Below are positions 17,597 to 26,365 of a stretch of DNA of 64,000 nucleotides, piece by piece (positions within the stretch are counted from its first letter, which is position 1; each line of letters opens with the position of its first letter). The notes under the pieces are model-generated. The model was not told the origin of the DNA, did no database searches, and saw only the letters and a list, made by a program, of their open reading frames with translations. Source of the DNA: Candidatus Undinarchaeales archaeon (GTDB taxonomy: Archaea > SpSt-1190 > JASMDC01); NCBI GenBank assembly GCA_030753015.1, contig JASMDC010000021.1, forward strand, positions 1 to 64,000, written 5' to 3'. The position numbers and the translations under genes were made by a program.

Positions 17597-19420
17597 TCAA
17601 TAGATCTCGAACCTGTCTATGTCCTCCTTTTCGATCAAGATCTCAGAGCTTATCAAGAGCGACTCCACAACGTTCTCGCTGCAGTCTGCAATCGCTTCAA
17701 GGCTTTCTGACAGTTCGTTCAGGATATGAAACGTAATGCGTGTTATCTTTACCTTATGAAGCCTTGAAACCAATATCTTGTACAATTCGTCTGTCCTATT
17801 CTCCAAGTCACCCACTTCATTCAAGATCGGATTGAGCTTTACTGGCTCATTGTAGAACAGCTCGAACGCTGAGCAAGCCGCCTCAAAGCTTTTCATGCTG
17901 TTCTCACAGAGTTCTTCCAGGCAATCCCTTATTGGCGCTGGAGGCGCATCTTCCAACATTGACAACTCTTCAGAAAGCACTTCCAGATTATCTACGGCTC
18001 TTTTAAGATGAACAATACCCCTCAACGGACCGCCGCCTTCATACACCAAAGAACTGGGTGATTTCAGGAGGGACCTGACCTTTTCATCGGTTTTTCTCTT
18101 CAGGGAAAAAACAGATTCTGCCCGTACAATATTATCCTCGGATTTACCACCAATCACTTCGGAAAAGAACTCATTTGCTCTTCTGCTGACGACCAGACAA
18201 TCTTTCAAATAATCCTGGATGAGCTCTTCTGTTGTTTTTTTCTTTTCTGTTTTTTGCATGAACCATGAATATCCGGCCTTAAGACCGAAGGATGTGAAGA
18301 CTGAACTGGCAAAGCTGATGAATATCAGGATCGTGAACAGTTCATTATCCAGAACGCCCATCTGCCGCCCGACCTCCGCAATTATCAATTCGACAGCGCC
18401 CCTTCCATTCATGCCGAGTCCGACAACGAGGCTTTCATTCTTGCTGCATCCACCCAGATACGCACCCAAGGACGTCCCCATCAGCTTGGAGATTATTGCT
18501 ACGATCAGCAGGCTCATTGTCAAAGAGAACGACGTGTACAGAACGGTCAGATCGATTGGGAACGCTATCCACACAAAGAAGATCGGCGCCAAGAATCCCA
18601 TCGTTATTGAAGAAAATGCGCTCTCCACCTTATGAAAGATCTTGGTGCCGGAGACGCCTTCACTGATGAACAGCCCCGCAATAAACGCGCCTATCGTGAA
18701 ATGTATGCCCAACAATTCAGCCAGTTCTGCGAGCAGGAACGCAAAGAGGATAAAGAACGTGAAAAAGATCGCAGTGCCTCTTGATTTCTTCATTAACGGA
18801 CCAATCCTTGGAAGTAAATGATTTCCCAGGACAAGTGCCAGAGAAAAGAACAGGACTACTTTAAGAATGATCTCTATTATTTGGAAACCAGAGGGAAGAG
18901 TGCCAAGTGTAGCTATATTAACAATTACTGCAAATACGACCAAAGAGATCAGGTTGTCAACGATCGCGGTACCGACGATTATCCTCCCGATTCGTGATTT
19001 CAAAGCCCCGAGGTCCATCAGTATCCTGCTTTTAACCGCTATCGCGGTCATTGAAAGAGCGATGCCAACGAACAAGGACTGCATTACTGCATAATTAAAA
19101 TGTCGGGCGGCCAGATACCCAAAGCCAAGAGGAAAAATGGTTCCTGCCAGTCCAGTAAGAAGAGTTATCCTAAAAAGTCCCTTAAGCTCCATCGGATTGG
19201 TCTTTAAACCCACGAGGAACATGAGAAAGAATATCCCAAGATCTGCCAGGACCTCAAGTGATTCGTGATACTCGATCCAGCCCAGAATTGGCGGACCAAG
19301 CAAGATCCCTGCACCGAGCTCTCCCAAAACAGCAGGCTGTCCTAACCGTTGAGCGAGCTCACCGCCCATCCTTGCTGCAGCCAAGATCAGAACCAGTTCA
19401 ATTATTAGCTCCATGTACAC
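17597..19420 (-). CDS. Kef-type cation/proton antiporter (CPA2) with PhoU-like tail
   Basis: 607 residues. Residues 1-390 hold about 12 membrane helices of the CPA2 monovalent cation:H+ antiporter fold (LGQPAVLGELGAGILLGPP near the N-terminus, LADLGIFFLMFLVGL, LGMNGRGAVELI). Residues ~400-607 are soluble and helical, resembling PhoU-like domains that regulate such transporters. Probable role in K+ or Na+ and pH balance. The gene is AT-rich with AAA/ATT-type codons, quite unlike its GC-rich neighbours, a clear sign of transfer. An alternative start is the ATG at 19414. Confidence 0.93.
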   Translation of the reverse strand: MYMELIIELVLILAAARMGGELAQRLGQPAVLGELGAGILLGPPILGWIEYHESLEVLADLGIFFLMFLVGLKTNPMELKGLFRITLLTGLAGTIFPLGFGYLAARHFNYAVMQSLFVGIALSMTAIAVKSRILMDLGALKSRIGRIIVGTAIVDNLISLVVFAVIVNIATLGTLPSGFQIIEIILKVVLFFSLALVLGNHLLPRIGPLMKKSRGTAIFFTFFILFAFLLAELAELLGIHFTIGAFIAGLFISEGVSGTKIFHKVESAFSSITMGFLAPIFFVWIAFPIDLTVLYTSFSLTMSLLIVAIISKLMGTSLGAYLGGCSKNESLVVGLGMNGRGAVELIIAEVGRQMGVLDNELFTILIFISFASSVFTSFGLKAGYSWFMQKTEKKKTTEELIQDYLKDCLVVSRRANEFFSEVIGGKSEDNIVRAESVFSLKRKTDEKVRSLLKSPSSLVYEGGGPLRGIVHLKRAVDNLEVLSEELSMLEDAPPAPIRDCLEELCENSMKSFEAACSAFELFYNEPVKLNPILNEVGDLENRTDELYKILVSRLHKVKITRITFHILNELSESLEAIADCSENVVESLLISSEILIEKEDIDRFEIY

Positions 19421-20002
19421 CTACAAATGCAAAAGGGCCTTTATAAAATTGATTGACACGATCGGTTAATGTTCACCCCGCCACTGGCATGAATTGTTTG
19501 TATCTCGCCATTGATATTGCTTATTGATTCACGCCTCATGATCTTGGCTTTGAACTCCTCGTATCGGGCCTCGTTCGTGTACCTCAGCAGGATGATCGAG
19601 CCGCTTGAACTTGAGACTGATGCGTACACGGGAATGGTGAAGCTGAGGTCCGTCTGCTATCTCAGGAACACCGGAGGACCTTCCTCCTGGATAGGATCGT
19701 CAATACAATCCCCGTGGATACCAACATGACTGTCGTGGCCTGAACGGGAACGATAGCCTAATTAAGGTTAGTACCGTGGGCGAGAGGCATGGCCGAGGAG
19801 ATTGCACCCGGGTCCATGGAGGGAGGGGCCGAACTGATCACGCCGGGTTGACGTTCTGAAACAGGAGTATGTATAAAACCCGATTTCGCAAGGAGGGATT
19901 TGAACTAGCTATTCGGCCCCCGTCCCAAGCTTGATGCAGCTGTTTTGATCGCCTGCGCAGCCTTTCCAAGCATTCCCCAATCCGGGTGCGAACCTCCCTG
20001 AT

Positions 20003-20119
20003 TTCCGAAAAGCTCAAGTAGAGCATGGACCATGAGGTAACCAAGCAAGGGTGCCCACTTGGATAGGATTAAAACGCCGATTTGCTAGCAAATTGGTGCG
20101 CGAATCCCGTCCCCCGCAC
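20003..20119 (+). repeat. 117-bp tRNA-like direct repeat, copy A
   Basis: Matches 28325-28441 over the same 117 bases without gaps, at roughly 80% identity by eye. It starts TTCCGAAAAGCTCAAG, contains a GCTC-AAGTA-GAGC hairpin, a nested hairpin at 20041-20062, a long hairpin at 20075-20098, and ends with the 3' end of tRNA-Leu. The last ~75 bases look like a decayed tRNA with no usable T loop or anticodon arm. It marks the left side of the inositol island. Confidence 0.82.
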
Positions 20120-20120
20120 T
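20101..20120 (+). repeat. att-like 20-bp direct repeat, right copy
   Basis: Exact copy of 17357-17376 (tRNA-Leu 3' end). It closes the antiporter segment and also forms the end of repeat copy A. Confidence 0.75.
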
Positions 20121-20238
20121 AGTATTATTACTTAGCAAAGAGGATAATGGGCTGCACCGGCCGTGGTCAGAAGGTTTAAATAGGAAATAACCTACGGGAG
20201 AAGGAGACGGGGGAGTCTCTTCCTATTATGAGGTACGG

Positions 20239-20988
20239 ATGGAAGGTAACGACGGGGAACTGAACGTACGGGTGCTCGGTATGAGCGCCGCCGAGCCCTG
20301 GAACGGTTGGGACAACCATGCCATCGAGATCACCGATGGCGAGCACTCCTACCTCATCGACGCGGGGAGCGGGAAGGTGGCCGGACGGGAGTACGACGCA
20401 GTATTCATCACCCACTACCACATCGACCATACCCAGTACCTCTTCGACATCAAGGCCCGCCAGTACGTCGGGCCCGACCTCATGCCCCACGATGAGTTCC
20501 CCGAGGCCGGTGTCCATGATGCCTGGGAGCGACCCGATCACCGTCTTGAGGGCCTTATCGAGAGGGACGGCACGGTCCTCGATACCTTCGACGCCACAGG
20601 AGATCCGGTCCACGTGTACGAGGACGACCGCATCTCGGTGCACGCCCTCCCCACCTACCACAGCCCCCTGGTCCAGAGCGCCAGCTACCTGATCGAGAAC
20701 AAGGCCACCGGCAACTCCCTCTGGGTCTCCGGGGACTTCCACCACTTCCGTACCGGGGCCTGTGAGGACTACCTCCGGTCGGCGGCACCCTCCTTCTCCC
20801 TGGTGGAGGCCACCTTCTACGACGGTGGTCAACCGCCCGACCACCAGAACCTCGCCACGGCGACGGCACTGGCCGGGGAGCTCGGTTTGGAGGACTACCG
20901 CCTGGTCCACCTCAGCTTCAGGTGGGATGGGTACGTGGACGAGCATGAGGACGTCATCGCCTCGCCGGACGAGCTGTACTCATTCTAG
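20239..20988 (+). CDS. metallo-beta-lactamase fold hydrolase (RNase Z/phosphodiesterase-like)
   Basis: 249 residues. Metal motif ITHYHIDHTQY (H-x-H-x-D-H) near residue 57, and WVSGDFHHF for a later ligand. The start (LNVRVLGMSAAEPWNGWDNH) resembles RNase Z-like members that begin with a beta strand and a small-residue turn. First gene inside the repeat-bounded segment and convergent with the regulator, so a role in the inositol pathway (for example as a lactonase-type hydrolase) is possible but unsupported. Confidence 0.85.
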   Translation: MEGNDGELNVRVLGMSAAEPWNGWDNHAIEITDGEHSYLIDAGSGKVAGREYDAVFITHYHIDHTQYLFDIKARQYVGPDLMPHDEFPEAGVHDAWERPDHRLEGLIERDGTVLDTFDATGDPVHVYEDDRISVHALPTYHSPLVQSASYLIENKATGNSLWVSGDFHHFRTGACEDYLRSAAPSFSLVEATFYDGGQPPDHQNLATATALAGELGLEDYRLVHLSFRWDGYVDEHEDVIASPDELYSF

Positions 20989-20996
20989 CCCGAGGC

Positions 20997-21518
20997 CTAC
21001 CGTATCTTCTCGACGATGTCCAGGTAGGTCACAGTGCTCCCCGTCGCCTCGCTGTCCGCGCCGTCAGGGATCGGGATGTCCAGGTCCATCATATTCTCTA
21101 TGACGTCCCCCAGCTCGGTCTTGATGACGTTGAGCACGCGCCGTTTCTCCTCGAAGTCCTTGAACACGGCGATGAACAATCCGTCGTACTTTGTGGAGTT
21201 GAGGGAGCTCATGAACACCAGATTATCCTTGATGCGCTCGATACAGCCGAACATCCGCTCCTCGTTCGCCACGTGGTCGCGCCAGTAGTCGGCGTTCCAG
21301 AGGATGAAGATGAGGCTGCCGAACCGGTAGCCCAGTCCGTGGAGGTCCACGAGGCAGGTGTAGCCGCTAATGAGGCCCTCAGATTCCAGCTGGTTGCGTA
21401 TCTTGCTCACCGTCACCTGGGAGAGCCCCACCCTTCTCGCAATGTCGTTGTCCGACGAGCGGGCGTTCGCGGCCAGCTCCCTGAGCACACGTCGGGGATT
21501 TTCCTTCACACACATCAC
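20997..21518 (-). CDS. Lrp/AsnC-like winged-helix transcription regulator
   Basis: 173 residues. N-terminal helix-turn-helix ANARSSDNDIARRVGLSQVT and VSKIRNQLESEGLISGYTC is typical of Lrp/AsnC proteins; the C-terminal half is a sensing domain, though not a clear RAM domain. Transcribed away from the iol genes across a 106-base AT-rich divergent region with a CTATT-AATC-AATAG palindrome, so it is the likely regulator of the cluster, perhaps sensing an inositol metabolite. Start may be either ATG of the MM pair. Confidence 0.88.
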   Translation of the reverse strand: MMCVKENPRRVLRELAANARSSDNDIARRVGLSQVTVSKIRNQLESEGLISGYTCLVDLHGLGYRFGSLIFILWNADYWRDHVANEERMFGCIERIKDNLVFMSSLNSTKYDGLFIAVFKDFEEKRRVLNVIKTELGDVIENMMDLDIPIPDGADSEATGSTVTYLDIVEKIR

Positions 21519-21555
21519 CTAAAGTTATTGAATTAAAGTGTTTTCTTAATTTATC

Positions 21556-21569
21556 CTATTAATCAATAG
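21556..21569. promoter_or_regulatory. candidate operator in the regulator-iol divergent region
   Basis: Perfect inverted repeat CTATT-AATC-AATAG in AT-rich DNA between the Lrp-like gene and the dehydrogenase gene. Its place between divergent genes suggests a site for the regulator; not tested. Confidence 0.45.
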
Positions 21570-21624
21570 CTTTTTATTTGTTTCTCAGCTTGAAATCTTT
21601 GACATCTGCCAAGAGGCGATCACC

Positions 21625-22671
21625 ATGGACATCATGAACGCATTGCTCTTCCGCGACAAGGGTCGGTTCGACCTGACCGAGACCGATGGACCGGGCGCCA
21701 TCGGCCCCAAGGATGTGCTCATCGAGGTGAAGAGGGCGGGGATCTGCGGTACGGACCTGCACATCTTCCGCGGCACACACCCCGCCAATCCCGACATCAT
21801 CCTCGGGCACGAGTACGCCGGGGTAGTGGCGCAGGCCGGTGATAGCGTCACCCACCTACAAGAGGGCGACGCCGTCGTCATCGATCCCAACGTCACCTGC
21901 GGTACATGCTTCTTCTGCCGCAACGGGATGAGCAACCAGTGCGATGCCCTCGACACGGGCACCACCCTGGGCATATTCCGCCACGGCGGGTTCGCCCGGT
22001 TCAACGTGGCCCCCTCCCACATGGTGTACAAGGCGCCCAAGGACATGGACATGACCGCAGCAGCCCTGGTCGAGCCGCTGTCATGCGTACTGAACGGAGT
22101 AAAGAATGCCGCCATCCAGCCCGAGGACACGGTGGTCGTGCTCGGCGCCGGCCCCATCGGCCTCCTCTTCACTAACGTCCTCTCGCACTTGGCAAGCCTC
22201 CTCATCGTGTCCGAGGTGGACGATCTGCGGGCCGGAAAGGCCCGGCAGTTCACGCCCCACGTGCTCGACCCCAAGGAGACGGACATAGGCAAGGAGGTGC
22301 GGTCGCTCACCGACGGCCGCGGCGCTAACGTGGTGGTGGACGCCACCGGCGTGCTCATGGGCGACGCTCTGGGCCTGGTCGCCAAGGGCGGGAAGGTGGT
22401 GCTCTTCGGCATGAACTCGGCCCACACGGCTGCTATCCGGCCGTACGACATCACCCGTAACGAGATCCAGGTCATCGGCACCTACATCGCCAATCGCACC
22501 GTCGTCCCGGCCATGACCATGCTCCACCAGGGGCGGATCGACGTGGAGCACTACGTGGACACTGTGCTCCCCCTGGACGACATCTACGACGGCTTCCGCC
22601 GGCTGGGTCTCGACCCGGAGACGGGCGAGCGAACACCTATGGACGCCGTCAAGGTGCTCGTGAAGCCGTAG
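21625..22671 (+). CDS. Zn-dependent medium-chain dehydrogenase, likely inositol dehydrogenase
   Basis: 348 residues of the MDR alcohol dehydrogenase family. Catalytic zinc ligands in GICGTDLHIF and GHEYAGVV; structural zinc cysteines in CGTCFFCRNGMSNQC; nucleotide-binding GAGPIGLL near residue 175. Such enzymes oxidise polyols with NAD(P). It leads an operon containing IolC-, IolB-, IolD- and IolE-like genes but no canonical GFO/IDH-type IolG is present, so it probably oxidises myo-inositol or a keto-inositol. Zn-type dehydrogenases take part in the inositol pathway of Thermotoga, a known precedent. Start supported by an AGAGGC-like ribosome site. Confidence 0.93.
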   Translation: MDIMNALLFRDKGRFDLTETDGPGAIGPKDVLIEVKRAGICGTDLHIFRGTHPANPDIILGHEYAGVVAQAGDSVTHLQEGDAVVIDPNVTCGTCFFCRNGMSNQCDALDTGTTLGIFRHGGFARFNVAPSHMVYKAPKDMDMTAAALVEPLSCVLNGVKNAAIQPEDTVVVLGAGPIGLLFTNVLSHLASLLIVSEVDDLRAGKARQFTPHVLDPKETDIGKEVRSLTDGRGANVVVDATGVLMGDALGLVAKGGKVVLFGMNSAHTAAIRPYDITRNEIQVIGTYIANRTVVPAMTMLHQGRIDVEHYVDTVLPLDDIYDGFRRLGLDPETGERTPMDAVKVLVKP

Positions 22672-22682
22672 GGTGCCCTGCG

Positions 22683-23696
22683 ATGGCCGAGGACACGACC
22701 GAAAAAAACCTCGACGTCCTCACCACCGGGATGGTGGTGACGGACGTCATTACCGCGGACCTGCCCCGGTTCGCCGACCCTAGCGAGATGATGTTCGTTC
22801 CCCGCGGGGTGGAGGTTCACGTGGGGGGGCACCCGGCCAACGTGGCCATCGACCTCGCCGCCGTGGGCGTGAACCCGGCCACCATCGGCGTGGTCGCAGC
22901 GGTAGGGGAGGACGTGTTCGGTGATTTCATCGAGGGCACCCTCACGAGGCACGGCATCATTCCCCTCCTACAGCGGAAGCCCGTCGGGACGAGCAAGAAC
23001 ATGATTCTTGTGCTCACCGGCGAGGACAGGCGGTTCCACCTGGACCCAGGGGCCAACATGGAGCTCGAGGCGGACCATGTGATCGATGCCCTGCGGGAGC
23101 ATCACCCCCGTGTGCTCTGCTGTCGGCCCGGCTACTCGGGGATCGACTTGGAGATGGAGCGGGTGGTGCGGGCCGCCCGGGAGGTCGGCACCACCGTCTT
23201 CCTCGACATCTGCAGGCCGTACGCGAAGCCCTGGGACTACATCGCCCCGGCCCTCCCCCATGTGGACATCTTCCACTCCAACGAGGGCGAGGCCATGGGC
23301 GTCACCCGCACCACCACCGTGGATGACGCCCTGGACGCCCTCCTGGACACCGGCATCGGCGCAGTGTTCATCACCGGCGGCGGGAGCGGGGCGAGGGTCA
23401 GGACCAGGCGATGGGATCTGGCCCAGCCGGGGCTCGCGGTGGATGCCATCGACCCCACTGGAGCGGGGGATGCCTTCTGTGCGGGGGTGGTCCGCACGCT
23501 CCTGGACAGGAACGAGCTGGACTGCGACGTACTGGGGCGGGAGGGGCTCGCCCGGCTCCTTGCCTATGCCCAGGCCATGGGCGCCGCCGCGGCGTCGGCA
23601 GTAGGAACGACGACGGGTGTTACTGCCGAGCGTGTACGGTCCCTGGTAGAGGCCCAGGGAGAGCGTCTGGTCACAGAAACCCACTCCCCGGAATAG
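22683..23696 (+). CDS. iolC: PfkB-family sugar kinase, likely 5-dehydro-2-deoxygluconokinase
   Basis: 337 residues. Ribokinase/PfkB fold with GGHPANVAIDLAAVGV (substrate and glycine-rich signature) near residues 45-65 and DPTGAGDAFCAGVV (ATP site and catalytic Asp) near residue 258. The family phosphorylates sugars and sugar acids. Placement between the dehydrogenase and IolB makes IolC activity, phosphorylation of 2-deoxy-5-keto-gluconate, the best guess; no residue separates it from other PfkB kinases. Confidence 0.87.
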   Translation: MAEDTTEKNLDVLTTGMVVTDVITADLPRFADPSEMMFVPRGVEVHVGGHPANVAIDLAAVGVNPATIGVVAAVGEDVFGDFIEGTLTRHGIIPLLQRKPVGTSKNMILVLTGEDRRFHLDPGANMELEADHVIDALREHHPRVLCCRPGYSGIDLEMERVVRAAREVGTTVFLDICRPYAKPWDYIAPALPHVDIFHSNEGEAMGVTRTTTVDDALDALLDTGIGAVFITGGGSGARVRTRRWDLAQPGLAVDAIDPTGAGDAFCAGVVRTLLDRNELDCDVLGREGLARLLAYAQAMGAAAASAVGTTTGVTAERVRSLVEAQGERLVTETHSPE

Positions 23697-23707
23697 AGGT
23701 GCTGCTC

Positions 23708-24505
23708 ATGGTACGAACCAACGACGTCCACATCCGGGCCCCCGCCGCCCTGGCGGAGGGCGAGAACGAGTATATCGGCCCGGCCGATCCCCACGGGATG
23801 GGGTTCTCGGTCCTCAGACTTACTAGAGCGCTCACCGGGCGCACCGACCACGAGACCTGCCTCGTGCTCCTCTCGGGAAAGGGGAGGGTGCGCGTGGGAG
23901 GCGAGGATCACGACGTTGAGCGCTCCTCCCTGCTGGACGAGGAGCCGTGGACCTTCCTCCTCCCGGCGGGCGAGGATTTCGCCGTCCTCCCGGAACCCGA
24001 AATGGAGCTCGCGGTCATACGAACGGAGAACGAGCGACGCTTTTCGCCGCGGGTGTTCGCACCGGACGCGGTCGACGTGGAGCGACGGGGCGAGGACCTG
24101 GTCGACGGGGCGTGCTTCCGTCTGGTAAAGACCGTGTTCGATCATTCCACCATGGCGGAGAGCAATCTCGTCGTGGGCGAGGTGGTGAACCAGCCGGGAC
24201 GCTGGTCGAGCTATCCTCCGCATCACCACCCCCAACCAGAGCTATACTACTACCGCTTCGTCCCCGGGCAGGGTTACGGCTTCTCCCAGCTCGGTGACAG
24301 GGCGATCAAGGTGTCCGAGGGGAGCCTGGTGTGCATCCCGCCGGACACAGATCACCCGCAGGTGGCCGCACCAGGATACGCCATGTGGTACCTGTGGGTG
24401 GTGCGCCACCTGCCCGACGACCCCTACACGGGATTCACGTTCGATCCACGACATGAATGGACCCTGGACCCCGGAGCGGATGTATGGAGGATAGGAAAGG
24501 GATAG
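23708..24505 (+). CDS. iolB: 5-deoxy-glucuronate isomerase
   Basis: 265 residues from the ATG at 23708, preceded by GAGGTG; longer in-frame sequence upstream is only a shadow of the kinase gene. Bicupin IolB family: VGEVVNQPGRWSSYPPHHH and the following PELYYYRF, and PPDTDHPQVAAPGYAMWYLW carry the metal-binding His/Glu residues. It converts 5-deoxy-glucuronate to 2-deoxy-5-keto-gluconate in myo-inositol catabolism. Ends 3 bases before the IolD start. Confidence 0.95.
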   Translation: MVRTNDVHIRAPAALAEGENEYIGPADPHGMGFSVLRLTRALTGRTDHETCLVLLSGKGRVRVGGEDHDVERSSLLDEEPWTFLLPAGEDFAVLPEPEMELAVIRTENERRFSPRVFAPDAVDVERRGEDLVDGACFRLVKTVFDHSTMAESNLVVGEVVNQPGRWSSYPPHHHPQPELYYYRFVPGQGYGFSQLGDRAIKVSEGSLVCIPPDTDHPQVAAPGYAMWYLWVVRHLPDDPYTGFTFDPRHEWTLDPGADVWRIGKG

Positions 24506-24508
24506 ATC

Positions 24509-26365
24509 ATGGCTTCAAAGGAACGGAACCGACAGGAGATGACGGCCTCCCAGGCCATCGTCCGCTACCTAATCCACGAGGGTTTGCCGTACGTGTTCGG
24601 CATCTTCGGTCACGGCAACGTGCAGCTGGGCGAGGCCCTGAAGGAGCACGAGGACGAGATCACGTATATCCAGCTGAAGAACGAGCAGAACGGCGTCCAC
24701 ATGGCCATCGGCTATGCCAAGATGACCGGACGGCCGCTCGCCGTGACCACGTCCATCGGGCCCGGGTGCACCAATCTCGTCACCGGCGCTGGGGCGGCGC
24801 GGGTGAACCGCCTGCCTGTGCTTCTGCTTCCCGGTGACGCCTTCGCAGACGCCGCGGGGCCGTTGCTCCAGCAGGTGGAGGGGAACGCGTGCCCGGAGGA
24901 CATGGCCTCGGACACCCTCCGGCCCGTCTCCCGGTACTGGACGCGGATCACCCGGCCAGAGCAGCTCGCACGCCGCCTTCCACAGGCGTTCGACGCCATG
25001 CTGGAGCCCGGTAACGAGGGCCCGGCCACCCTCGCACTGCCCATGGACACCCAGACATTCTCCCACCCCTTCGACGTGGATATGCTCTTCAAACCGCGTG
25101 ACCGGGAGTGGGAGCGCACACGGCCCGACGAGCGGGCCGTAAGGAGGGCGGCGGAGCGTATCTCCAAGGCCACCCGACCCCTCATCATTGCCGGAGGGGG
25201 CGTCATCCGTTCGGAAGCGTGGGAAGAGGTCATTCGGCTCGCCGAGCGCATCTGCGCCCCCGTGGTCTCCACCCAGGCCGGGAACGGTACCATGCTGTGG
25301 GACCACCACATGAACGCCTTCACGGTCGGCCCGGACGGCAGTTCATGCGGCAACCGCCTATGCAAGAAGGCCGACCTGGTCATCGGCATCGGTACGCGGT
25401 ACGGGGACTTCACCACCTGCTCGGACACACTGTTCGGTCCCGACGTGGAGTTCGTCAACCTCAACATCTGCAACTTCGACGTGGGCAAGCAGCGGGCCGT
25501 GAAGCTCCTGGGTGACGCGAGGGAGTCCCTGCGGCTGCTCCTGGAGGAGCTCACCGGGCTCGGCGTGGAGCGGGAGCTTGACGGTAGCCCGTACTACGAG
25601 GAGCTCCAGCGAGAGCGCCGGGAGTGGATGGCCGAGGTGGACCGCGTCACCGGCGAGGATGCCTCGCCCATGACCCAGAACCGCGTCATCGGCGTGCTCA
25701 ACGAGGTCACCGACGACCGGGCGGTGATCGTTTCGGCCGCCGGCAGCCTGCCGGGCCACCTCCTGCGCTTGTGGAAGACCAAGGACCCCACACGGAAGGG
25801 CTACCACTGCGAGTACGCCTTCTCCACCATGGGGTACGAGGTGGCCGGCGGCATGGGTGTGAAGCTCGCCGATCCCTCCCGCGACGTGTACGTCATGGTG
25901 GGGGACGCCTCCTTCCTCATGGCCCCCCAGGAGCTGGTCACCGCCGTCCAGGAGGGTATCGCCGTGACCGTCGTCCTCGTGGACAACCACGGCCCCCAGG
26001 TCATCCGTAACCTCCAGGCCTCCTGCGGCTTCGAGGAGTTCGGGTGCGAGTTCAAGGCCCGCAATGGGAAGGGCCTTGACGGCGGCTACCTCAATCTGGA
26101 CTTCGCCGGGATGGCAGAGTCCATGGGGTGCGTGGGCCTGCGGGCCGCCAACCCCGAAGAGCTCAAGGACGCACTGGCCACAGCAAGGGAGGTCACCGAC
26201 CGACCCACCCTCATCCACGTGCTGGTGGAGCCCGGGCGCAGGTTCCTCGGGTGCTACGACGGCTGGTGGGACGTGCCCCGACCCGTGTTATCGGACCGGG
26301 AGGAGATGCGCCGGCACCGCGCGGAGTACGAGCGGGTGAAGCGCGAGGAGCAGGTGGTGAGGTGA
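24509..26365 (+). CDS. iolD: 3D-(3,5/4)-trihydroxycyclohexane-1,2-dione hydrolase
   Basis: 618 residues, typical for IolD. A thiamine-diphosphate enzyme: N-terminal PYR domain with LKNEQNGVHMAIGYAK (the conserved Glu), central domain, and C-terminal PP domain with VMVGDASFLMAPQELV and VLVDNHGPQ (GD...N metal/ThDP motif). It opens the ring of trihydroxycyclohexanedione to 5-deoxy-glucuronate. Overlaps the IolE start by 4 bases (GTGA), indicating coupled translation. Confidence 0.95.
   Translation: MASKERNRQEMTASQAIVRYLIHEGLPYVFGIFGHGNVQLGEALKEHEDEITYIQLKNEQNGVHMAIGYAKMTGRPLAVTTSIGPGCTNLVTGAGAARVNRLPVLLLPGDAFADAAGPLLQQVEGNACPEDMASDTLRPVSRYWTRITRPEQLARRLPQAFDAMLEPGNEGPATLALPMDTQTFSHPFDVDMLFKPRDREWERTRPDERAVRRAAERISKATRPLIIAGGGVIRSEAWEEVIRLAERICAPVVSTQAGNGTMLWDHHMNAFTVGPDGSSCGNRLCKKADLVIGIGTRYGDFTTCSDTLFGPDVEFVNLNICNFDVGKQRAVKLLGDARESLRLLLEELTGLGVERELDGSPYYEELQRERREWMAEVDRVTGEDASPMTQNRVIGVLNEVTDDRAVIVSAAGSLPGHLLRLWKTKDPTRKGYHCEYAFSTMGYEVAGGMGVKLADPSRDVYVMVGDASFLMAPQELVTAVQEGIAVTVVLVDNHGPQVIRNLQASCGFEEFGCEFKARNGKGLDGGYLNLDFAGMAESMGCVGLRAANPEELKDALATAREVTDRPTLIHVLVEPGRRFLGCYDGWWDVPRPVLSDREEMRRHRAEYERVKREEQVVR

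Larger units (their letters stand above)
19421..20238. other. long gene-free stretch with remnants and a repeat
   Basis: No intact gene. A minus-strand frame at 19441-19650 reads LSFTIPVYASVSSSSGSI and then RYTNEARYEEFKAKIM; it has no clear start and may be the relic of a gene. The tRNA-like 117-bp repeat occupies 20003-20119. GTTTAAATA at 20174-20182 is probably the TATA box for the gene at 20239. Confidence 0.55.

Noticed and set aside
19887..19910. T-arm-like sequence on the minus strand (GTTCAAATCCCTCC)
   Set aside because: No matching acceptor, D or anticodon arm nearby, so not called a tRNA; it could be a decayed fragment.
20239..20988. Naming the MBL protein as RNase Z or a lactonase
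   Set aside because: Only the generic metal motif is visible; substrate cannot be told from sequence.
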